A stretch of DNA of 19,048 nt, from the NCBI GenBank assembly GCA_910592005.1, contig CAJVPP010001586.1:1-19048 (forward strand), in the 5' to 3' direction. The notes under the pieces are model-generated. The model ran no database searches, had not been told where the DNA came from, and worked only from the letters and a program-made list of their open reading frames with translations. The position numbers and the translations under genes were made by a program. Position 1 is the stretch's first letter. The number at the start of each line of letters is the position of its first letter. The stretch is from Funneliformis mosseae. Taxonomy: Eukaryota; Glomeromycota; Glomeromycetes; Glomerales; Glomeraceae. Below are positions 1 through 8,494 of the stretch, piece by piece.

Positions 1-2100
1 ATCTAATAAACTTTATTTCATCTTTTTATAATCATTAGATATTAAAATATTATAATTTTTCTATAATGTTTTATAGCTAACTTATACCTACGCTTTAAGG
101 GATATATACCTTACTCTAATCTTAACCTTAATCTAACTCTAATTTATATGACACTAATATATGTGACAAATAGGATTTCATACATAAAAAAATTTCTAAG
201 TTTCTAGAATATATATGAAAAATAAAAGGGAAAAGGGTGTGATACAGGTGATAAAAAGGAGGTGATGATATCACGTTTGCAATGAATATACTAATCTGTA
301 AATAATATCAAATCAGCCTAAATTCAACTATCTAATTTTTAGTTAATTTAAACTATTTTAACTAGTGTTCTAAATTAAAAATTATTTAAAATTTACAATA
401 TTTTTTAAAGTTGATTTAAATTAATAAAAAAAGGAAAAATCTATAAATTTTAAGTAATTTTAATTATTAAGCTAGTTTTGTTTATATGATCATAATCATA
501 GAGTGAATCAATAAAAAAAATTTCCCTTTCTACTAACTATCTCCTAAATAGTAATTATTGATTTATATTAATAAATATATAATATTATTATTAATTTAAA
601 TAATTTTAGTTATTACAATTAAAAATTTATAGACTAATCAGATTTGTAAATATAAATATATTGTATAGTTATATATAATATTAATTAGAAATAATGCTTT
701 TATCATTTTTTATCATTTTAAAATTTATATTATAGTTTTTATTTATATAATTTTAATTTTTGATTTCTTTTATAAGTTTTATTTTTACATGCATCATAAA
801 CAAATTCTTTTTTATAAACTTTATAAGATTAATAAAAAAAGCATAGTCAATTTTTTTATATTTTTAGTATATACAACTTACATAATGAAAATCCAATCAT
901 ATTTTGGAATAAAATTTTCATTTTATAATTTACAATTATTATAATATATATTTATTGTTTAACAGTTATGTTATAGTAATATTTATTCTTAATTTCTGAC
1001 CAATAAGGAAGAAAACTTCCTAGGTTGTTTGTAGCACGTCGTTTATATCTTAGCATGGGCGCTATGTTTCCTAAAATCTCATAAATAATTTCTATTTATT
1101 GTTTATTTTCTTGGTTCGATTATAATAATTAAATGCACAATCTGAAAAAATTATTTTATAGAAATTTCTTAACATTATCTTATCTATCATCGCACAATCA
1201 TGTTAAAATCAATCCCAATTAGGTTCAAAATTCTTTGGAAAAACTAGTTTTAACGGATTGACATTTTTTTAAAAAAAAAGTATCTTAATTTGTTTGTCAA
1301 TAAATAAATTTATATAAATTTGACAAAGCCCGTTGTCGATTGAATGAAGTTAATAACCTTTTTTGTATATGTGAAAAAAAAAAAAAAAAATACCACTAAT
1401 ATTTCTAGTCATAAACCTGTTAAATTACCATAAATTAACTAGCTTTTCTTTTCTAAAAAAAAATTCTTTGATTAGAATTTAGAATCGTGATAGATTATTT
1501 GGCCGGATAAATATTTATATTTTATTTTCAAATAATAGGGAGCTAAGTTCCCGTCCCGTAATATTTGGATTAAAAAACGGGATTTTTTTTTAAAGTTTGA
1601 TATTGAAGATAATGTTCATTATCTATCTATAAAAAAAAAAAAATTATTTGATTTTCAGTTCAATTTACTAGATTATCACATGATCAGATCGTCAAAAAGA
1701 TATCAATGTCAAACGCCAAATTAAAATGTTTGTGGAAATATCGGAAACAAACGCCCTTTGCAAAATACACTCGCATAGTAATTCCGTACAAAAATAAACA
1801 ATTTTTACTTTTTTTTTTTTTTAATGAAAAATGTACAAAAAAAAAAAATTAAATAAAGAGATAAAGAATAAAGATAATGATATGTATAAACAAGAATAAT
1901 GCAACGTGACACAAATTTTTTTTTTTTTGTCGAAAACAAGGTTATTTTTTTTTTTTACGCGATGAAAAATGTTCCTCATTCGTTCGTTCATGGCGTTACA
2001 ATAACTCAACCCCTTGTTTTCTGACATAAGGTTTTCCTTAAACCTATAACCTATTTAAACCGTTTTCTCCATCTTTTTTTATCATTTACCAATTGTAATA
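1..2100. other. AT-rich intergenic stretch without a supported gene
   Basis: No convincing coding region is visible on either strand. The stretch is dominated by A/T words and homopolymers. Small structures present are a hairpin AGGAAG-AAAA-CTTCCT at about 1007-1022, a T7A9 palindrome at 1264-1279, and a TCCCGT/ACGGGA inverted pair at about 1552-1582. The first 21 bases match, inverted, a segment at about 17838-17858 inside the right-hand transposon. A 68-codon reading frame on the minus strand (2027-1821) begins with plausible codons for about 23 residues and then runs into poly-A-encoded lysines and poly-T-encoded phenylalanines, so I do not call it a gene. Confidence 0.6.
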
Positions 2101-3274
2101 CTATAAATTCATTCCTCTTTTGATTTTTAATAAAATGGTTAAATATTGCCTTGCATGTTGTAAAGAACTGGAAGGAGACTTGAGAGAGTTTCGTCGATTT
2201 TTCTTGGTGATCTTTGGTCTTTCTTGATCTAACCGAACATTCAAATCCTTGATTGGTTCACTAAAATGTAAAAAAAAAAAAGTTTAATATGTTGCACAGA
2301 TTGTTCTCGGTCTCGCGTTTCATTGTCGTACCATGGATTGACATACGGAAAAGAAAAAAAAAAGGTGTGAAACATACTTTGAATAGAATGGATCATCATA
2401 TGAATTGAAATTCGTACAATCCATCATTGAATCCATTTGTTGTTGTTGTTTTTTAATTGCATATTCTTCAGCATCGCCGTTTATCCAACCGTTACATTTT
2501 TTGCCCACGCGGTATGCGGCAGTTGATTCGATCATCTTGTCTGTAACGGAAAGTTTTGATTTTGATTTTGGTTGATGAGAGTGACGTTCGCTTGGATAAT
2601 AATCCACGGCTGATTTCCATTCTTTTGGTCTATTTGGACCTAATTGTGATGGAACTTCAGGACTATGTCTTTCTTTCATACTTTTCGTTCGTTTCTCTAA
2701 AAATGAAATGTCACAATTATTAATTATTTGAACAAAATGAAAACATACATGCAATTACAAGATGATGCTTACCGTTACGTTTTTGAGAATATTCGGAAGG
2801 AGGTAGAACTTTAAGATTCTTTTGAGGTTTATTTGATTTACTATCACCGGTTAACCCAATAAATGAGAAATCCAATGATAAAAGTGAATCGAATTTATTC
2901 GAATTTATTATACTTTTATTTGATTTAGGGGTAGAACGATAGCTTGGTATTGAAGGTAAACTATCTAATGAAGATGAATGAAATTCTTCAAAATGACCGA
3001 GATGACGAGAATTTAAGCGATGGTCCAACATATTGTCCAAATTATTTTTTTTCCAACTTTTTCCACTCAGGTAATTAAATAATTCTTGACGACCTTTTGT
3101 TATTGTTCCTCCTATGAAGCTTATAACGAACCACCCGGTAAAGTTTACGACGAAAATTAACCCGCAAAAAGTTGATAAAGCGCAGACAGTTATGAAGGAG
3201 ATAAATATTGACGAAATATCAAATTTATTATCCTCTTTTTTTGAAAATGAGAAATTTGTTAAAAAAGATGACAT
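2101..3274 (-). CDS. Three-exon gene, unknown protein with one hydrophobic hairpin
   Basis: Hand-built model: exons 3274-2773, 2696-2378 and 2260-2101, giving 326 residues. Intron 1 (76 bp, GTAAGC...TTTTTAG) is phase 1 and intron 2 (117 bp, GTATGT...ATTTTAG) is phase 2; both keep the frame and the last exon ends at TAG. The longer open frame upstream would need a TTG start, so I chose the ATG at 3274. Residues about 21-56 are strongly hydrophobic, with a break at VNFTGW, suggesting two short membrane helices or a hairpin. The rest is polar: a Ser/Asn-rich middle, a QQQQ run near residue 250, and a basic tail (TKKNRRNSLKSPSSS). I do not recognise the family. The hairpin followed by a disordered tail loosely recalls lipid-droplet or ER hairpin proteins, but no motif proves this. 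Upstream lies a TATA-like stretch at about 3301-3322. Confidence 0.75.
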
Positions 3275-4103
3275 TTTTGAAATAAAAATCAAAGTTGTGT
3301 TTATATATAAGGAGGTTATATAACAATAGAGTTTAATAGAGGTTAATACAGTGTGTGGTGTAATTGTAGGACAATTTCACATTTAATCACAAAAAAAGCG
3401 AGGGAACGCCTACTTTTCGCTAGATGGGGTAAGAGAAATGGTAAAGTTTGAAATGAGAAAAATGAGAAGACTTTTTTTCATTGTTGAAAGAACATAAATT
3501 AAGAGTTACACGTTTTATAATAATTTTTTGATTATATTCATGTGATATAAGCCGGTTGTAAGCCACAATCGTCGTAAAAAAATTCAGTTTTTTTTTTTTT
3601 GTTTCAACTAATGATGTCATTTGATAAAAATAAAAATTATCTCTTTTTTTTTTTTTTTTTTTTATAATAATCTTTATGAACAATGTTTTTATTACACAGC
3701 TTTGTTCTTATTTGAGTGAAACCATTAATAGTAAAAATTGAGGTTGAGCCCATGGAAATGACACAAATGTAACCAAAATTATCAGGTTTTTTTTTTTTTT
3801 GCTCATTGTCGAAATATAACATGACCAAAAAACTTCGTGATTAATTTCCCACATAAACAATTCCCCAGTATAAATATTTTTTTATTATAACTCCCCTACT
3901 TTTCATCCCATTTTCAATCGTATTTTCCTGATTTGTTAATAATAAAAGAGTGAAGATAAAATAAAGGTAAATTAAAATAAAAAATAACAATAAAAAATAA
4001 TTATTTTAACATATGATATTGTTTCATTTGAATTTTTTTTATTTTATTTTTTATTTTAATTTTTTTATGCGTTTGATGAACTCCTTGATCCATCTTTTTT
4101 TTA

Positions 4104-4498
4104 ATGTTAAATCACATTTTAATTGCTTTATCTAGACCAAAAAATTTAATTGATCTAAACCAATTTATTTTTAAAAAAAAAAAAAAGATCTGCGACTTCC
4201 CTACCTGTCAAAAAATAAAAAAAAAAAACTTTGAATTACAAATTAATTTACATGAGAAAAAATGTAAGAATTATCCTAATCCTAAAGGTAAGGGTGATTT
4301 ACATTTTTGAAAGAGCGAGGAATCTAGATTTTTTGTCAACCTATTGTTTGTTTATCTAATCTACACCTTATGACGCGTAAAGTAAAACGTATATGGGCAA
4401 GTGACAAAAGAAGATTTACAATATGTATCGTAAAGTATAATGACGTAGCTACATGCATCCCTACTGCGTCACAAGGTTCTAGCGAACATATGCATTGA
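4104..4498 (+). pseudogene. Possible C2HC zinc-finger fragment, two exons
   Basis: An open frame from the ATG at 4104 encodes a basic stretch with C-x4-C-x14-H-x3-C spacing (CDFPTC ... NLHEKKC), which resembles a C2H2/C2HC zinc finger. After KNYPNPK there is a GTAAGG donor at about 4289. A phase-1 acceptor after CGTAAAG at about 4381 joins a further open frame (VKRIWASDKRRFTICIVKYN...) ending at TGA 4496-4498. Many of the lysines come from poly-A runs, so part of the frame may be fortuitous. It could be a transposon fossil, a small gene, or chance. The finger spacing and matching splice phase are what I see; function is unknown. Confidence 0.25.
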
Positions 4499-5878
4499 TT
4501 CGACAATAAACTACAAAGGTTTTTTCTTTTATACATATAAATAATTTTTCGGAAACCATGTCAAACTTTCTCGTGTCTTTCTTATACATATTAGAATATC
4601 CATTATGCCTTTTTAATAGGAAGCGTTTTGATGTAAATGAGAATGTATAATTGGGAATGTAGAATGAATTATGATTCGGATGTAATTCAATCTGTTTCGA
4701 TAAAGCATTAACTTTAATGTATATTTAGAAAAATGCTTGATTATGGTTCATGGCCATAAACATTTAATTATCAAAGGTGAGAATGTCAACACAAAAACTC
4801 GATAGGCTCAATTTTATGCTTGATACTTTTTTTTTACTAGTTTGTTATTAAGTAATTATTCATTCAATTATTTTCCATAAATATATTGTGACACAGTAAA
4901 TCAATCGATATCATCAAAACACTACAAATGAATGTTTAATATATTTTGAAAAAAAAAAAAAAAGACCGTTTAATTAAGATAATGTAAATTTCTAAAAGAT
5001 TTTTTTTTTATACCAGTATAATTTAATCAAATAAATCAATAATAATGAATTCATGATACAGCCATTTCACATGCATTCCGCAGCTTACGCGTGACGTATA
5101 TTCAGAATTTTTTTTTAAAAAAAGCGCGAATGAAATAATGATTTTGGACCGTTAGAATTTCGATTGATGATCACAAACTATTTCATATTACTATTCCTTG
5201 AGAATATTCTCTATAAAACGCTCATTCTTTTAATATATAAGACTAATAATCAACAGTTAACTTAGTTAACTTACCGACTAAATTATAAAAAAGTCAAATG
5301 CTTATTTATCCAGATTTTAAAATATTTCAAGTAGATATGAGTCGTCGAATCTGTAAAAAACGACTTCGCTTATGAGTCGTGACTGAACCAAATATGAGAC
5401 AATATCAGAACATCTCAGAGCAAATATAGAATTAATGAATGTTAACAAAATTCTATCCTAGTTAATTCAAATAAATTTTCAAATTATTGGTTCAATGGGA
5501 TTCTGGTAAATTCAGATTTAATTCCGGCCAAAATTAATCAGACAATTTCAGTGAAAGTAATTTTGATTCTTGGTTTAAAGTGATCGATAATTTCTAACAT
5601 ACTTTTATTAAAATCTTAAACCAAAAAAAAAATTGGTAAAATATTTTGATCACTATTTTCATATGAGACTTTCCACGACTGTTTATATGGAAATCTTATA
5701 TTGTTGATAAGCACAAAAGCAAAGGTCTATCGGTTGTGCAACTTGTTTCTACGATCAAAAAGCATATTTATTTAATGTTTGTTTGGCATTCGCTTAGATT
5801 CCTTATAAAGTTGATCAATAAATTTTTTCAAAAGATTATTGAAAAACCGACAATTCAAAAGCCGACACTATAAGAACC

Positions 5879-5908
5879 TTTTTTTTTTTTAAAAAAAAAA
5901 TCTATAAA
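5879..5908. repeat. T12A10 palindrome followed by TCTATAAA
   Basis: A run of 12 T is directly followed by 10 A and then TCTATAAA. Similar T-run/A-run palindromes occur at 1264-1279, 5108-5123, 6344-6362 and 11077-11107. The octamer TCTATAAA abuts three of them: after the A-run at 5901 and 11108, and before the T-run at 6336. The structure is directly visible; its meaning is unknown. Confidence 0.55.
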
Positions 5909-6230
5909 GAAACCATTTGTTTTGTGAAAATTCGTTATATAAATGAAATTGGAAGTGGTATTGACCTTTATGTTTCGTTATTCACGGCGGATAATATTTT
6001 TCATATCCGAAATTCATAAAATATGAAATTTTAATGAAAGATTCATACCATTGGGAGTTTTTCTACAAAGCAAATCTTCATATAATGCATTGGAACGAGT
6101 GAAAACAAGTTTATATTTGATTGTATCAATCTATTATATTTATAACTAAGTAAACCTCAACTTTGGTTTTATTTATTATACACTTAAAAAAGAAAAATAA
6201 AACGACATAAAAATAAAATACATGAAAGAA

Positions 6231-6302
6231 GTTGCGTAATTTTACTTACACAAATCGAAAGAAAATATATGCAATATTTTTTTGTAAGAAAAATTACGCA
6301 TC
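6231..6302. repeat. Foldback 1: inverted pair of a GCGTAATTTT motif
   Basis: The left arm (6231-6250) reads GTTGCGTAATTTTACTTACA. The right arm (about 6282-6302), read on the other strand, gives GATGCGTAATTTTTCTTACA. The arms differ at only about four positions over some 20 bases and are separated by about 31 bases. They would form a long imperfect hairpin if transcribed. A second foldback with the same stem motif lies about 60 bases to the right. Confidence 0.75.
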
Positions 6303-6362
6303 TACAACTAACTGTATTTTTTAAACAAAAAAGAATCTATAAATTTTTTTTAAAAAAAAAAA

Positions 6363-6450
6363 GATGTGTAATTTTATTACAAAAAAAAACAAAAAAGACA
6401 TCAAATATTCTACACAAATGTCTTTTTGTTGTAATCAAAATTACACATTG
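6363..6450. repeat. Foldback 2: longer inverted pair, same stem motif
   Basis: The left arm (6363-6402) starts GATGTGTAATTTTATTACAA and continues through an A-rich part to AAAAAAGACATC. The right arm (about 6417-6450), read on the other strand, starts CAATGTGTAATTTTGATTAC and continues to CAACAAAAAGACATT. Arms are about 34-40 bases with small indels around a loop of about 14 bases. The core GTAATTTT-NN-TTAC is shared with foldback 1, giving four copies of one motif in alternating orientation within 220 bp. Candidates are a remnant of a foldback or MITE-type element, or a source of hairpin RNA. Confidence 0.75.
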
Positions 6451-6566
6451 CCAAAATTTATTCTAAAAAAATATTTATAGAAAGAAATGAATAAAAAAAA
6501 AAAAGAAAAGAAAACCTAATCCACCTAAACACCTAATCCTTTTTTTAGCCAATCTAGAAAGTGACA

Positions 6567-6692
6567 TTAAATGTATGCTTCTTTAACTTCTCTTTTGGTT
6601 CGTTTCTCCACATTTGGCTTAATTTTCGAAATAGTATCTCTACGATAAAGAATCCGCGCATTGATTGATCGTGGAGTATAATTTGTACTCAT
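6567..6692 (-). CDS. Short open frame of 41 codons, unknown
   Basis: An ATG at 6692 opens a frame of 41 codons ending in TAA at 6569-6567. It encodes a basic peptide (MSTNYTPRSINARILYRRDT...KRTKREVKEAYI) with mixed codon use and no homopolymer-derived runs, unlike the surrounding DNA, and the local GC content is higher. A TGA lies four codons upstream of the ATG in the same frame. It may be a small gene, the only surviving exon of a larger one, or chance. No family is recognised. Confidence 0.25.
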   Translation of the reverse strand: MSTNYTPRSINARILYRRDTISKIKPNVEKRTKREVKEAYI

Positions 6693-7333
6693 TCTTCTGA
6701 TTCATATCGCGTTATGCGTGGTGTTCGAATAATATGTCAAGATCGACATTAAATTTAAGGGAAAACAATCTCTTCATCGCTTTTAAATGGTTATGATTGA
6801 GCTCATTCATATTTAAATGAGGATTTTTATTAGTAGCAACGAGAGATTATTTTTCCAAATATAATTTTACGATTCCTTTTATAAAAAAAAATTAAATAAT
6901 AATTACATGTTGAAATCATTGTTTTTGTTTGTTCGAAAAGGATTTTATTCAAGTTTTTCTGGGAAATTTCTTTTGCAAATCATCTGCATGTTATTGTGTT
7001 TTGGTTTGGTTATTGTTATTGTTTTCTAGAATTTTTGAAGTGGTTATTGTGTGTGTTTTTTTGGAATTTATAAAGCAAGTTTATTGATGGCGTTTTTTTT
7101 TCTTTTTGGTTATTGTGATCTCAAAAAGCAATTTTTTAAATGAAATTGAACAAGAATTTAAATTTTACGTAATAAGTCAATTACTAAATCATAATCTATT
7201 TTGAAACATCAAGGAATGCGCTTACCTTAAAAAAACAACATTTTCGATCAAATATAAGAACTTTCAAAGTTTTTTTTTCCATATTTAATACAAAGTTTTT
7301 TTTTTTTTAGGATTAATTTTAGAATTTTTTACA

Positions 7334-7844
7334 ATGGCCGTCGATTACCCATCGTCATCCTCTTCCTTCTATTTGAATTCCTCCAAAAATGTTTGCATTA
7401 GTGTGACTATCTTTTCATAGGTAATCTGTTAAATAACGTCGGCCGGATTGTCTTTCCAAAATATTTCTTTTTCGATTACTCAATCCGTATTTTTTATCGG
7501 AGGGAAATTTTCATTATATTCGTTTATACTTTTTTTATTCTTTTTTCCACCAAAAGTTTTCACCAATAAGTCGAGCTCCCAATAGTAAAAGAAGTGACAC
7601 GTTCTTTAAAAGTCTCCTATATGATTTTCGTCGAAGGAAGAAAACTACAAAGCTAGATGCCTATCTACCAATGTCAGTTGAAAAGCGAGGACTTAAAGAA
7701 ATGGAAACACTTCTTCAAAGGTTTGCAAAAATAATTTTATACGTTGAAAACTTGACCATGCATCAGCTATTGGCTATTCTTCCTATTCGTATTTTTTTTT
7801 TTTTTAAATTTTTCTCAATTGTCATAAGAGACGCAGCATTTTAA
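7334..7844 (+). CDS. Probable small spliced gene, unknown basic protein
   Basis: A clear coding segment lies at 7557-7720. It encodes a polar, basic stretch (FSPISRAPNSKRSDTFFKSL, then LYDFRRRKKTTKLDAYLPMS, then VEKRGLKEMETLLQ) with codon use unlike the AT-rich flanks. Suggested model: exon 1 at 7334-7390 (ATG, a Ser-rich start MAVDYPSSSSSFYLNSSKN), a phase-0 intron GTTTGC...CAAAAG, exon 2 at 7557-7720, then a 108-bp intron with another GTTTGC donor and a short last exon 7829-7844 ending in TAA. This gives about 78 residues. The 3' intron is a multiple of three and open, so retention would reach the same stop and add a hydrophobic segment. The GTTTGC donors are unusual, so exon 1 and the 3' end are uncertain; only exon 2 is firm. 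It is convergent with the Smr-Sel1 gene. No family recognised. Confidence 0.45.
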
Positions 7845-8494
7845 ACAGAATGCAGTTTTTTTAAAATGAAAAAAAAAAAATTTTTTTATTGAAAAATTAA
7901 TACATTTTAAATAAAAAAAAATTTTTTGGCCTTCCTACCAAAAAAAAAATTTTTAAACGAAAAAAAATAAAGCTCCTTTCATCAAAAAAATTTCAAAACA
8001 ACATTTTATTATGAAAAATATCTTGAAGTCTAGATCAATCATCTAAAAAGTGATGGAATTAAATACGAGATAGTTTTGTGAAAGGGAAATAGAATGGAAT
8101 ATCTGTTATGCTTCGGAAATGACAAGAGAGTAGAACTATTATCGATAAATGACCGGGAACTACATAAAATAACTAATAAAAAAAGAATGAGAGGTTACCA
8201 AACAAGTTAAGGTTTATCGGCAGTAAGTTTTTAAAGATAGTATTTTTCACCGAAAGAAAAGAATAAATAATGTGCCATTTTATTACAGAGAAATGACCAA
8301 TTCTGTAGCTTATGGGAGATTTTTTTTTTTTGTTGAAGCAGAAGAAAAAGTGATTTTCTTGACATTTAAATTTTATTTTGTAAGGTGTACTCGAAAACTT
8401 GTTTGTTATATAACGATAATGAAAAGGTAAACACGATAAGCAGAAAATAAGACACGATTGTGACGTTTTTACCATTTTATTCAATTTCTCAGCA
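7845..8494. other. Intergenic region between convergent genes
   Basis: This spacer lies between the 3' ends of the small plus-strand gene and the minus-strand Smr-Sel1 gene. 7850-8000 is almost pure A/T runs. The rest shows no convincing coding signal: one minus-strand frame (8520-8173) overlaps the end of the Smr-Sel1 gene and is broken up by poly-T-derived phenylalanines, so I treat it as fortuitous. Confidence 0.5.
8476..8481 (-). terminator. AATAAA poly(A) signal candidate of the Smr-Sel1 gene
   Basis: On the minus strand an AATAAA hexamer lies about 14 bases past the end of the Smr-Sel1 coding region. The position suits a polyadenylation signal, but fungal 3' ends tolerate many variants and the region is AT-rich, so the match may be chance. 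Confidence 0.35.

Larger units (their letters stand above)
3275..7333. other. Long gene-poor AT-rich region
   Basis: Most of this stretch shows no coding signal and has many A or T runs of 10 bases or more. Weak or structural items inside it are listed separately: a zinc-finger-like fragment (4104-4498), paired foldbacks (6231-6450) and a 41-codon frame (6567-6692). It also holds several T-run/A-run palindromes, a tandem AGTTAACTT duplication at about 5255-5272, and clustered TGACG-type words at about 4370-4475 and 5087-5100 that resemble CRE/bZIP sites. Such short words are expected by chance and I do not call them as sites. Confidence 0.5.

Noticed and set aside
230..285. AAGGAGGTGATGATATCACG, resembling a bacterial ribosome-binding site plus operator
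   Set aside because: The window is eukaryotic with spliceosomal introns and no coding region follows.
1821..2027. 68-codon minus-strand open frame just past the 3' end of the three-exon gene
   Set aside because: The first 23 residues look plausible, but the rest comes from A and T homopolymers and no downstream exon could be joined with confidence.
3114..3323. 69-codon plus-strand frame over exon 1 of the three-exon gene
   Set aside because: Antisense to the exon with the hydrophobic segment, whose splice structure is supported.
3420..3828. Two overlapping minus-strand frames rich in Lys and Phe
   Set aside because: Composition is driven by poly-T/poly-A tracts; no motif, no splice context.
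4370..4475. Cluster of TGACG words resembling CRE/bZIP sites
   Set aside because: Short words near no supported promoter; chance occurrence cannot be excluded.
6269..6466. 65-codon plus-strand frame
   Set aside because: It lies across the two foldbacks and a T8A11 palindrome; its residues follow from those repeats.
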